DNA of 11,634 bases from Candidatus Methanomethylicia archaeon (GTDB lineage Archaea > Thermoproteota > Methanomethylicia > Methanomethylicales > Methanomethylicaceae): the NCBI GenBank assembly GCA_024464205.1, contig JANHAI010000013.1:1-11634 (forward strand), read 5' to 3'. The notes below the pieces were generated by a model that saw only the letters and a program-made list of their open reading frames with translations, was not told where the DNA came from and ran no database searches. The first letter of the stretch is position 1. Every line of letters begins with the position of its first letter. Made by a program: the position numbers and the translations under genes. Below, in pieces: positions 1 to 6,484 of this stretch.

Positions 1-218
1 AACTTTGACGAACGCTTTCAGCGCGCAATCCGCCTCTATAATGATGAGAACTATTCGGGTGCGCTCAACGAAATAAACGCTGCCCTCGACGCCAAGGCAG
101 ATTCCGCAGAAGCCTACTTCTGCAAAGGCTTGATCCTGCAAGATCTAAAGAACTACCGGGCGCCGCGAGCGCTTTCGACTACGCCTCAAGATATGATCCA
201 AAAAATGCTGGTAAGTAA
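1..218 (+). pseudogene. TPR-repeat protein, 3' part, frameshifted
   Basis: The gene enters from the left edge. Frame 1 reads a helical segment starting NFDERFQRAIRLYNDENYSG and continuing to GLILQDLKNYR, which fits tetratricopeptide repeats (alternating small and aromatic residues; ALNEINAAL and AYFCKGL helices). Around 157-168 the reading must move to frame 3, where it resumes as SAFDYASRYDPKNAGK and stops at TAA 216-218. The resumed part is the expected second helix and loop of a TPR unit (A-F-x-Y-A-x-x-x-D-P-x-N), so the frame change is credible. TPR proteins are protein-interaction scaffolds and no partner can be named. The next gene begins 6 nt after the stop, suggesting an operon. Whether the break is a mutation or a sequence error cannot be decided here. 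Confidence 0.6.
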
Positions 219-223
219 GAATC

Positions 224-668
224 ATGTCTGCAGAAGAGCATAACCTTCCTCAATGCCGAGGGATCCCAAACACGGTACCTAGGGGGGCACAGCGCCTTCG
301 CCAGGAGCATGGGCCTGCATATCCAGCTGAATGATGATGCGCTAGAGATACTTGAAATGAAACTCCATATCCCGTACGAGAGGATCACAAAAGTCCAGAC
401 CAAGGAAGTCGAGGAGTACAATACTGGGGGCATTATAGCCGGAGTGCTCTTGATAATCGTGTTCTTGATGTTTTTGGGCATTATTGGCCTTCTTGTCGGG
501 ATGATCATCGCAATAATCAACATGCGTTCTAAATCAAAGATCGCCCAAACAGTTGTCGGCTCCAAGGACGAGCTCGGCCTCGAGCAAGACATGACCTTCC
601 AGGGGATTGGGTTCGAGGCAAAATTATACGATAGGGTAAAGGCTGCAAAATCTGAGCCCCCGCGATAG
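224..668 (+). pseudogene. Small membrane protein, PH-like, frameshift near start
   Basis: An uninterrupted ATG-started frame covers only 309-668 (119 aa), but the same frame stays open upstream to 219 and reads convincing protein there (SITFLNAEG...RYLGGHSAFARSM). The only nearby ATG is at 224 in another frame and gives MSAE; one extra base near 236 joins the two. The product has a soluble N-terminal half with an IPYERITKVQT strand, a hydrophobic hairpin of about 35 residues (GGIIAGVLLIIVF to MIIAIINM), then a second soluble part (TFQGIGFEAKLYDRVK). This layout resembles bacterial-type PH-like domains with a membrane insert, but the family assignment is a guess. If translated from 309 a shortened protein could still be made. 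It follows the TPR gene by 6 nt. Confidence 0.55.
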
Positions 669-778
669 GCGAGCCGAGGCGGCATCCGCGGCCTTGCGCC
701 TCCAGCCTGCCCAAAGAATCTCCTTGTGCATCCGAATCTAGGCTTATGAGCCCGTTCAGGCAAAAACAAATAGCATTA

Positions 779-796
779 TTTTTTTTTAAAAAAAAA
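779..796. terminator. T9A9 tract, likely bidirectional terminator
   Basis: Nine T are followed directly by nine A. Oligo-T on the coding strand is the archaeal intrinsic termination signal. The plus-strand T9 ends the 1-668 gene pair, and the complement gives T9 for any minus transcript. The gap 669-778 before it shows no gene I can support. Confidence 0.55.
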
Positions 797-822
797 CAAA
801 AATTTAATACAAACCATCCGCC

Positions 823-850
823 TTAATTTGTATTGATTAATTTGTATTGA
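823..850 (+). repeat. 14-bp exact tandem repeat ahead of DUF4332 gene
   Basis: The unit TTAATTTGTATTGA occurs twice back to back (823-836 and 837-850), ending 5 nt before the ATG at 856. An inverted octamer AATACAAA at 806-813 matches TTTGTATT at 827-834 and 841-848, so three copies of one octamer sit in the promoter region. It could be a regulator site array or a slippage product. The AT-rich stretch 801-809 is the best TATA candidate. Confidence 0.7.
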
Positions 851-855
851 TAATT

Positions 856-1271
856 ATGCCAAAAATAATTGATAGAGGGGATTGGGGAAAAATACGCCCA
901 AAAACTTAAGGAGGTTGGCATAGCGACAACAGAGCAGCTGCTGGAGGTCGGAGCAACAAAGAAGGGCAGGGATCAGCTCGCTGAGAAGACTGGGATATCG
1001 CCGAAATTGATTCTCGAGTGGGTCAATCTTGCAGACCTCTTCAGGGGACCTCTTCAGGGTGAAAGGGATCGGACAGGAGTACTCTGACCTGCTGGAGGCG
1101 GCGGGGGTCGACACTGTCGTCGAGCTAGGGACGAGGAAGCCAGAAAACCTCTACGAAAAGCTGGTCGAGGTCAACACGGCGAAGAAGCTAGTACGCAAAC
1201 TGCCGACCGCAGAGGCTGTTAAAGACTGGGTCGAGCAGGCAAAGAAGCTGCCGAGGAAAGTCGAATACTAG
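856..1271 (+). pseudogene. DUF4332-type helix-hairpin-helix protein, two frame breaks
   Basis: Three blocks in three frames make one protein of about 135 aa. ATG 856 gives MPKIID. After a change equal to 2 missing bases near 874 it reads EGIGEKYAQKLKEVGI and on to WVNLADLFR. After an exact 13-bp duplication (1034-1059) it resumes VKGIGQEYSDLLEAAGV and ends RKVEY with TAG at 1269-1271. Two helix-hairpin-helix units (IEGIGxxYAxKL, VKGIGxEYSxLL) of the DUF4332 kind are visible; such units usually bind DNA non-specifically or mediate protein contacts. Removing one 13-bp copy restores the frame exactly through ADLFRVKGIG, which shows what the ancestral gene was. Probably inactive; a short N- or C-terminal piece could still be made. 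Confidence 0.75.
1034..1059 (+). repeat. 13-bp tandem duplication inside the DUF4332 gene
   Basis: GACCTCTTCAGGG is present twice with no spacer (1034-1046, 1047-1059). Thirteen is not a multiple of three, so the duplication shifts the frame between the two helix-hairpin-helix units. Confidence 0.9.
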
Positions 1272-1289
1272 GCTCTTTCAGACCTTCTC

Positions 1290-1302
1290 CATTTTTTTCT
1301 TT
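1290..1302 (+). terminator. Oligo-T terminator after DUF4332 gene
   Basis: T7 at 1292-1298, followed by C and three more T, lies about 20 nt after the stop codon with no needed hairpin. This is the usual form of archaeal termination. Confidence 0.5.
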
Positions 1303-1360
1303 CAGCCTCTGTCCACATCTGGCGATCATTTATTTGATAGAGACAACAACCTCGATTTTG

Positions 1361-1386
1361 ATATGGGGCGCTCTCGAATCGAACTC
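1361..1386 (-). other. Possible decayed tRNA 3'-end remnant
   Basis: Read on the minus strand this gives GAGTTCGATTCGAGAG then GCGCCCCA. It contains a consensus T-loop (TTCGATTC) and a possible acceptor end, but the T-stem does not pair beyond the closing base and there is no upstream tRNA body. It lies just after the CCA end of tRNA-Leu. It may be chance. Confidence 0.2.
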
Positions 1387-1391
1387 AAAAA

Positions 1392-1510
1392 TGGTGCGGG
1401 GAGTGGGATTCGAACCCACGAAGTCCTTCGACATAGGAGCTTACTGGATGGCAGGACTGACCTTTCCATCTCTCAGTCCTACCCCTTTGACCTGGCTTGG
1501 GAATCCCCGC
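1392..1510 (-). tRNA. tRNA-Leu(GAG), intron-containing, CCA encoded
   Basis: On the minus strand the acceptor stem GCGGGGA (1504-1510) pairs with TCCCCGC (1396-1402), followed by discriminator A73 and an encoded CCA (1392-1394). The T-arm is GTGGG-TTCGAAT-CCCAC. The anticodon stem TAGGA pairs with TCCTA only when a 31-nt intron (1440-1470) is removed. The loop is then CTGAGAC, giving anticodon GAG. The long variable arm (GTC/GAC stem) and A73 agree with leucine. Mature length is 88 nt with CCA. Oligo-T follows the CCA (1386-1390 on the plus strand is AAAAA). The gene is divergent from the HD gene. Confidence 0.92.
1440..1470 (-). other. 31-nt intron of tRNA-Leu at position 37/38
   Basis: The intron starts GATGG and ends CCATCCAGTAAG on the minus strand; GATGG/CCATC can pair to close it. 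The standard bulge-helix-bulge is imperfect: the central helix CTG/CAG has only three pairs, and the 3' bulge is about 5 nt (TAAGC) rather than 3. The ends may be off by one base. It would be cut by the archaeal tRNA splicing endonuclease. Confidence 0.75.
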
Positions 1511-1534
1511 ATGCACTACGTCTTAACACGAACA

Positions 1535-1545
1535 CTTTTAAAAAG
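1535..1545 (-). promoter_or_regulatory. TATA box of tRNA-Leu
   Basis: CTTTTTAAAAG on the minus strand is centred about 30 bp before the tRNA 5' end, the normal archaeal spacing. Confidence 0.55.
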
Positions 1546-1567
1546 CTAACCCCGCCCGCCCGTCGCA

Positions 1568-1577
1568 GATTTAAATA
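1568..1577 (+). promoter_or_regulatory. TATA box of the HD-lysS pair
   Basis: GATTTAAATA is centred about 33 bp before the GTG at 1606. The transcript would begin near 1600 with almost no leader, which supports that start over the later TTG at 1615. Confidence 0.5.
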
Positions 1578-1605
1578 GCCCTTAAGAGTCCTCAAATCGT
1601 AGCAG

Positions 1606-2304
1606 GTGCTGCTGTTGAATGAGCAGAGCTTGATCGAGATCGCAGGCGAGATAAAGGACTCCGAACTGAGGGAGAAGGTCGTCAGTCTGCTGAAGGACCC
1701 GCGGCTGACTCTTATTGAGTTCCAGAATTCCGTCACCCCGCCCTTAGGGAAAGCCCCGGCGAGCAAGAGGAGGCACCACTCCTACGAGACGGGGCTCGTC
1801 GTCCACACCTACGCGACCACGCGGGTGGCTCTGGCGTGCGCCGAGATCCTCGAGGGGGCGTATGGCGTGAAGGTCGACCGCGACGTCGTGATCGCCGCTT
1901 CCCTCCTCCACGACATCTTCAAGTACGCCACGTACTCGCAGACCTACCCAGGGAAGTACGGCCGCTCAAAGCTCGGAGAGCGGATGGACCACCTTTCGCT
2001 CATCCTTGCAGAGCTTTACGTTAGGAAGTTCCCGCTGGACGTCATCCACGCCGTCGCAGCCCACCACGGAGACGCGAGCCCGATAGAGCCAAGGACGCTC
2101 GAGGCGCTGATAGTACACCTTGCCGACAACCTCGACGCCGAGATGAACGACAAGGCGTTCTTTGCGGCGAAGGACATCCTCAGAGAGTGCATGGGAGTCG
2201 ACCTCGTGACCCTGCCGAAGGAGGTCTCGCCGTTCAAGGTCATTCTTGCAAAGAAGGAGGGCGGCTGCGAGGAAGTGAGGAGGAGGTTCTCGTCCCTCCT
2301 GTGA
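1606..2304 (+). CDS. HD-domain metal-dependent phosphohydrolase
   Basis: 232 aa from a GTG start. The metal-binding pattern is seen in order: H67 (VVHT), H102-D103 (LLHDIFK), H129 (MDHLSL), H153-H154 (AAHHGD), D174 (LADNLDAE). This is a full HD-family set, as in phosphodiesterases and nucleotide phosphohydrolases. No OB-fold or nuclease domain is attached. The N-terminus (EIAGEIKDSELREKVVSLLKDP) and size recall the archaeal MptB-type cyclic phosphodiesterase of pterin synthesis and the HD part of YhaM-like exonucleases; I cannot choose between them. It ends 10 nt before lysS with a GAGGT Shine-Dalgarno between, so the two are probably co-transcribed. The reading frame is intact, unlike the genes to its left. 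Confidence 0.85.
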   Translation: MLLLNEQSLIEIAGEIKDSELREKVVSLLKDPRLTLIEFQNSVTPPLGKAPASKRRHHSYETGLVVHTYATTRVALACAEILEGAYGVKVDRDVVIAASLLHDIFKYATYSQTYPGKYGRSKLGERMDHLSLILAELYVRKFPLDVIHAVAAHHGDASPIEPRTLEALIVHLADNLDAEMNDKAFFAAKDILRECMGVDLVTLPKEVSPFKVILAKKEGGCEEVRRRFSSLL

Positions 2305-2314
2305 GGTCTTTCTT

Positions 2315-3937
2315 ATGGCCGAATACCATTGGGTAAGAAGCATAGCAGACGAGGTCCTGAGCCGGGGAGACGAGGAGATAGTCATACACACCGGCAAGAC
2401 CCCCTCGGGGCCGATCCACATAGGGGCGGAGAGGGAGCAGTTCATCTGCAGCGCCCTCCAGAGGGAGCTCGAGAGGCGGGGCTTCCAATCGCAGTTCAAC
2501 TTCATCATCGACTCGTTCGACCCGATAAAGTCCATACCCGCTGGGCTCGAGGTCCCGAAGGATTTCGGGGATCAGATCGGGAAGCCCCTCTCGGACGTAC
2601 CTGACCCGTTCGGCTGCCACGCCAGCTACGCGCACCACTTCGCAGACGAGTTCATAGGGTGCCAGGGGAGGCTCGGCCTCTACCCGAACGTGATCTACTC
2701 GCACGAGCTCTACATGAAAAAGGAGATGAAGGACGCGATAAGGACCGTCCTTGCCCGCCTTGGCGAGCTTCGGGAGATACGGAGGAAGTACATCCAGGGC
2801 GATGAAGAAGTCAACAGCGGGACGGACGACTGGAACCCTGTTATGGTCGTCTGCGAGAGATGCGGCAAGATCGCCTCCAAGAAAAAGGAGGTCGCCCCGA
2901 ACAAGGTCGACTCGTGGGATCTACAGCGGGACGAAGTCACATACCGGTGCGTGGCATGCGGTCATGAGGGGAAGGGAAAGATATCCGACGTGCGCCTCAA
3001 GCTCAGCTGGAGGGTCGATTGGACCGCCAAGTGGGCGATCTTCAAGGTCTCCTGCGAGCCGGCAGGCAAGGACCACTGCGTGAAGGACGGGGCCTACGAC
3101 ATGGGCATCGAGGTATGCCAGAAGATCTTTGGCTACAGGGGGCCCCTGCGCGTACCCTACGAGTGGCTCACACTGGGGGAGCATGCGATGAAGACCCACA
3201 AGGGGATCACCTTCACCCCTTTGGAGTGGCTGAGGGTTGCGCCACCTGAAGCGCTCAGGTACCTCATACTCTCCGTCGATCCGATGAGGCACATCTCGTT
3301 CCTCCCGGATCGGATCCCCGACATAGTGGACAACTTGGACAGGCTCGAGAGGATCCGTTTCAGGGCAGAGGCGCCTTCAGGGACCGAGAGCCAGGAGTTC
3401 CTCGACGACCTTTACAGGATCTGCGTCGTCGGCGAAATGCCATCCTCGCTACCGGCCCGCCTGCCCTACCGTTTCGCGGTGACTACCGTTCAGCTCGGGT
3501 CTATCCTAGGCGAAGACAAGGTCATATCGAAGTCGATCTCCTACACTGAAAAGCTCAACAACCGCCAGTCGCTGAGCGACAAGGAGGTCAGCGACCTCAA
3601 GTCGAGGCTTGAGATGGCGAGGAACTGGGTCGGATCATATGCCCCGCCAAGCCTGAAGTTCAAGATCTCCTTGGAGGCCCCCTCAATCAAGGCTTCGCCA
3701 GGGGCAGAACAGAAGTTCGTTGAGTCAGTCATTGCGCTCGTCCGGAGCGATCTGGGGGAGGCAGAGCTGCAGAACGCCGTATTCGAATCCGCGAAGTCGC
3801 TTGGTCTTGACTTGGGCAAGGCTTTCAAACTGATATACATGGCGCTGCTCGGATCCGAGAGAGGGCCGAGGCTCGCCCCACTCCTGATCGCGCTAGATCG
3901 AGAGTGGGCAGTTTCAAAACTCAAAGCAGTCCTCTGA
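2315..3937 (+). CDS. lysS: Lysyl-tRNA synthetase, class I
   Basis: 540 aa, full length for the archaeal class I enzyme, which activates lysine with ATP and charges tRNA-Lys in the cytoplasm. Seen: TGKTPSGPIHIGA (residues 26-38) with the HIGH-type site at 35-38; a zinc ribbon C180-x2-C183 and C212-x2-C215; the family signature SWRVDWTAKW at 231-240; and GKDH at 251-254. The KMSKS-loop position reads AMKTHKG (291-297): the first lysine is replaced by Ala, while the second lysine and the following glycine remain. The C-terminal part is helical, as expected of an anticodon-binding domain. ATG 2315 has GAGGT at a good distance, inside the end of the HD gene. It is the second gene of the HD-lysS unit. 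Confidence 0.96.
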   Translation: MAEYHWVRSIADEVLSRGDEEIVIHTGKTPSGPIHIGAEREQFICSALQRELERRGFQSQFNFIIDSFDPIKSIPAGLEVPKDFGDQIGKPLSDVPDPFGCHASYAHHFADEFIGCQGRLGLYPNVIYSHELYMKKEMKDAIRTVLARLGELREIRRKYIQGDEEVNSGTDDWNPVMVVCERCGKIASKKKEVAPNKVDSWDLQRDEVTYRCVACGHEGKGKISDVRLKLSWRVDWTAKWAIFKVSCEPAGKDHCVKDGAYDMGIEVCQKIFGYRGPLRVPYEWLTLGEHAMKTHKGITFTPLEWLRVAPPEALRYLILSVDPMRHISFLPDRIPDIVDNLDRLERIRFRAEAPSGTESQEFLDDLYRICVVGEMPSSLPARLPYRFAVTTVQLGSILGEDKVISKSISYTEKLNNRQSLSDKEVSDLKSRLEMARNWVGSYAPPSLKFKISLEAPSIKASPGAEQKFVESVIALVRSDLGEAELQNAVFESAKSLGLDLGKAFKLIYMALLGSERGPRLAPLLIALDREWAVSKLKAVL

Positions 3938-4002
3938 GCGACGTAATGCAATTCTTAAACAATCGAAACCGACCTCAAATTTGGCTTGTGCCAGGCTGTA
4001 TC

Positions 4003-4024
4003 AGAGATAATAATCTCTCTTTCG
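4003..4024 (+). terminator. Hairpin terminator candidate after lysS
   Basis: AGAGAT-AATA-ATCTCT is a perfect 6-bp stem (4003-4018) followed by a short pyrimidine run, 65 nt after the lysS stop. It is weak by T content. The rest of 3938-4084 shows nothing else. Confidence 0.35.
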
Positions 4025-4084
4025 AGGAAACGTCGCAGTGGCTTCTCAATCCAACGTGATCTATTTGAGAACAAATGTGCGTAT

Positions 4085-4110
4085 TGGCGCCGGGGAAGGG
4101 ACTCGGACAC
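4085..4110 (-). repeat. Attachment-site copy: tRNA-Ser 3' fragment
   Basis: TGGCGCCGGGGAAGGGA (4085-4101) is identical to 7630-7646. Similarity runs to 4110 with 3 mismatches in 26 positions, through what would be the T-loop. On the minus strand it is the CCA, discriminator, acceptor 3' strand and T-stem 3' strand. No tRNA body lies upstream on that strand, so it is a fragment left by integration. Confidence 0.85.
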
Positions 4111-4187
4111 CAGAGAAAGAGGCGATATCACCAACAAAACCGTTTCTTCGCAGCTATTTCCTCTTTTTTACATTTGGCAACCCACAA

Positions 4188-5684
4188 TTAGACTATTAAT
4201 AGGAATAACCAGATTGGGATAATGGTGACATTTCCTCGTACTTCTAAGGTTTCTTTTGACAGCACAATTGCGTTTGGGGAATCAGTTATTTTCTTGAAAT
4301 CGATAATACCATAGAGGTCGCGGCTTGTTATTTTTGGTTGATATTTAACTTCAACAGCGACTGGTTTTGGCAAGTGTTTTAGCACGAAGTCCACTTCTCT
4401 TTCCTTTTTGCCTCGCCAATACATGACTGAGTCTTCAGAGCAGAAAAGTTGTTTTTGTTCACATAAGCGGAATGACAAGCGCACCATGTGGTCTGCTGCT
4501 ATCCCTTCGACTAAGGCGCCTACTTTCTCAGGGTCTCCAAGATACTCCATGGTGGATTCGAACGGTTTCTTTCCACCTATCCATGCCCTCATTGCGTGTA
4601 AGAAGAAGGGATCGGTGAAGTAAACTTTCTTTTCTTTTTGGTAAGTGGGTTTGTTTCTGTTTGTGTCGTAGCAAAACATGTAATGAAGTACAAAGCTATC
4701 ACTTAGTGTGTCTATGTATTCAGCAACGGTGTTGTGGCTGGCTATGTCTGTTCCTTGTCTTAGTGTGTTCCAGCCGACTGGGCTTCCTGATGTTTCGAGC
4801 ACTCGGCTTATGACTTGCCTTAGGTAGGTGTCTCTTTTTCCCCATTTTGCCAAATCTCCAAGAACAACGTCCACATATGTTTTGTAAATATTTTCGGAAA
4901 TTTCATTGTGTTTTAAGTATTCATCTGTGACTCGGGCTATTCCGCCAGTTAAAAGATAGTTTTGAAAGAGCTTCTGCAAATCTTTTGAGAGAAAAGAGAG
5001 TTCTTTGATTTCTTGTGGGATTTCACCACTCAGTAGTTCCATGAGGATTGCTTTTCTGTTTTCCCATGAAAGCATGCGGTGCTCTTTTATTGTGTCCTTA
5101 ACATCTTTGCTTAGTGTCTCTGCGTATTCTGCAAATTTCATCGGTAACATTACTTTATCCAGCAGGTCTTTTGCTTCACCGCGTCTTCCAGGGAGTTTTT
5201 CTGAGGCTTTCTTAATATCTAGCGTGTGAGAGCCTGTTAGGATCAAGGTGGCTAATGTCAGGTTATCTTTGTCAGCTAGGAACTTGATTGCTTTTTGCCA
5301 GTCTTTAACTGATGAAACTTCATCAATGAAGAGGTAGGCGCGTTGTTTTTTGTCAGGTCTTACCGATTCAAGGTATGATGATATCGTGTCTGCAAGTGAC
5401 TTTGGGTTGTCGATTAGATCGCATGTAAAGTAGAAAATGTTTCGCGGCGGCACCTTTTGGTCAATTAAGTCTCTTATCATATCTTTGAGGAGCGTTGTTT
5501 TTCCAACTTGTCGTGGGCCTCTTAAGGTGTAAACTGCATCCGAATCAAGGTCAAAGGTTTGCTTTATTCTCGGTACCCAGCAGACTTTGGAGTTTGCTAA
5601 GGCAACGATTCTTCTATCTTGTAATATGTCCTCGGGTTTTCTCCACCAAGGATTTTGGTCCATCAGTTCGATAGGTATTGACAT
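4188..5684 (-). CDS. AAA ATPase with DUF4143 / PD-(D/E)XK-like C-terminus
   Basis: 498 aa. Seen: Walker A GPRQVGKTT at 56-64, Walker B YLFIDEV at 117-123, sensor LILTGS at 147-152, and LPGRRG at 164-169, which together mark the ATPase_14 plus DUF4143 family. The C-terminus has D432 (REVDFVL) and E445-x-K447 (VAVEVKY), the D...ExK pattern of a restriction-nuclease-like fold. Family members are widespread in archaea and anaerobes, often in many copies and on mobile elements; their function is not known. No membrane segment or secretion signal is seen, so it is presumably cytoplasmic. ATG 5684 lies about 30 bp from a TATA box, giving a leaderless message. It is transcribed in the same direction as the metallopeptidase but from its own promoter. 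Not degraded, unlike the integrase. Confidence 0.9.
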   Translation of the reverse strand: MSIPIELMDQNPWWRKPEDILQDRRIVALANSKVCWVPRIKQTFDLDSDAVYTLRGPRQVGKTTLLKDMIRDLIDQKVPPRNIFYFTCDLIDNPKSLADTISSYLESVRPDKKQRAYLFIDEVSSVKDWQKAIKFLADKDNLTLATLILTGSHTLDIKKASEKLPGRRGEAKDLLDKVMLPMKFAEYAETLSKDVKDTIKEHRMLSWENRKAILMELLSGEIPQEIKELSFLSKDLQKLFQNYLLTGGIARVTDEYLKHNEISENIYKTYVDVVLGDLAKWGKRDTYLRQVISRVLETSGSPVGWNTLRQGTDIASHNTVAEYIDTLSDSFVLHYMFCYDTNRNKPTYQKEKKVYFTDPFFLHAMRAWIGGKKPFESTMEYLGDPEKVGALVEGIAADHMVRLSFRLCEQKQLFCSEDSVMYWRGKKEREVDFVLKHLPKPVAVEVKYQPKITSRDLYGIIDFKKITDSPNAIVLSKETLEVRGNVTIIPIWLFLLIV

Positions 5685-5698
5685 GGCTGTGGAATCTT

Positions 5699-5730
5699 AT
5701 TGACAGCTCATTTATAAATAGCTTGTCAAT
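5699..5730 (-). promoter_or_regulatory. Promoter of the ATPase inside an inverted repeat
   Basis: The arms ATTGACAGCT (5699-5708) and AGCTTGTCAAT (5720-5730) are inverted copies differing by one inserted base. The TATA box TTTATAAAT (5711-5719) fills the spacer. Transcription would begin about 5688, four bases before the ATG. A protein bound to the arms would block TBP, so this looks like an operator. The rest of 5731-5826 is AT-rich with a second TATA-like stretch (GATATATAAATA, 5742-5753) and no gene. Confidence 0.55.
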
Positions 5731-5826
5731 GCACTTCCAGGTGATATATAAATAAACTGTCCAAAGAGTGCCCTTAAGTTACCCCCGAGATTGTCCAGGG
5801 GTATACCTGATTATCTATTGAGCAAA

Positions 5827-6369
5827 TTAATGAGATAGTTTCTGAATTAGGAACCAATAAGTCAATAGACCTTTTTCTTTACCCGCATAGTCTGGAAATC
5901 TTTTACTTACAAGCCCCCAGAATTTTTCATTGTGTTTTCTCTCAAGGTTATGTGCCGTTTCATGGTATACTATATAGCTAATTAGCTCGTTCGGAAGTAA
6001 CTTCAAAAGGCTGTTTATAGTAAGGTTGTTGTTTTGGCTGTGGCTTGCCCATTTGGTTGTCATTTTGCGGTAGTAGATTTTGTTGATTTTTGTGTTGAGG
6101 TCTTTTTGGGCGGCTTCCGCATAGCGGTTGACTATGCTTCTTAGTTCTTTGTCGGTTCTGTCTTTGACGAGCGCGGTTTCGTTGGTTTGCTCAACCGCTG
6201 CGCTAATCGTCGCCCGCTTGCGTTTTATCCATTCTCCGTACTTCTCCAGCACCTGCTCCGGCGTCCAGCCCTTCTTAGGCAGCACAATCAGCAGCGAACC
6301 CGTCTTAAACTCGCATCTTGGATGCTTCACATCTCGGTATTCAAAGGTGTACTGTGGGGTTTCAGGCAT
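5827..6369 (-). CDS. YgjP-like (DUF45/M48-type) zinc metallopeptidase
   Basis: 180 aa. The core is seen clearly: KWASHSQNNNLTIN at 106-119, the zinc site HETAH at 136-140, and a third histidine at H146 in ERKHNEKFW. This order is typical of YgjP-like proteins (Pfam YgjP/DUF45), which are SprT-like predicted proteases. The N-terminal part (residues 1-60) is a strand-rich section followed by helices. In many genomes a gene of this family follows type I restriction-modification genes; the substrate is unknown. Its ATG overlaps the stop of the upstream minus-strand stump by 8 nt (6362-6369), so it was translated as the second gene of an operon whose first part is lost here. No own promoter is evident. 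The catalytic residues are intact. Confidence 0.88.
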   Translation of the reverse strand: MPETPQYTFEYRDVKHPRCEFKTGSLLIVLPKKGWTPEQVLEKYGEWIKRKRATISAAVEQTNETALVKDRTDKELRSIVNRYAEAAQKDLNTKINKIYYRKMTTKWASHSQNNNLTINSLLKLLPNELISYIVYHETAHNLERKHNEKFWGLVSKRFPDYAGKEKGLLTYWFLIQKLSH

Positions 6370-6484
6370 AACTCTTCACACTGTCAATTATCTTCTGATA
6401 TAGCGTTTCTAAGTCAGCGAGGGACAGGTTATTTTGTCTTATGTACTTTCTCAGGTATCTGCGGGTTGTGCTTTCAACTCCTTT
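6362..6484 (-). pseudogene. 3' stump of an unknown gene upstream of the metallopeptidase
   Basis: The reading ends ESTTRRYLRKYIRQ...LETLYQKIIDSVKSYA with TGA at 6362-6364 and overlaps the metallopeptidase ATG. The frame stays open to 6643, but beyond about 6485 it is only the antisense of the integrase zinc-ribbon code, so the true gene is cut near there. About 40 residues remain, helical and basic. Because YgjP-like genes often follow hsdR, it could be the tail of a type I restriction subunit. That is inference from context only. Confidence 0.5.

Noticed and set aside
179..769. Long minus-strand open frame (196 aa) opposite the membrane protein
   Set aside because: It is antisense to sequence that reads as credible protein on the plus strand, and its own product has no recognisable domain.
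1966..2704. Minus-strand open frames opposite the HD and lysS genes
   Set aside because: They are shadows of GC-rich coding regions whose plus-strand products are clearly identified.
3955..4222. Short open frames on both strands between lysS and the ATPase
   Set aside because: They cross the tRNA-Ser fragment and the terminator hairpin, and their products resemble nothing.
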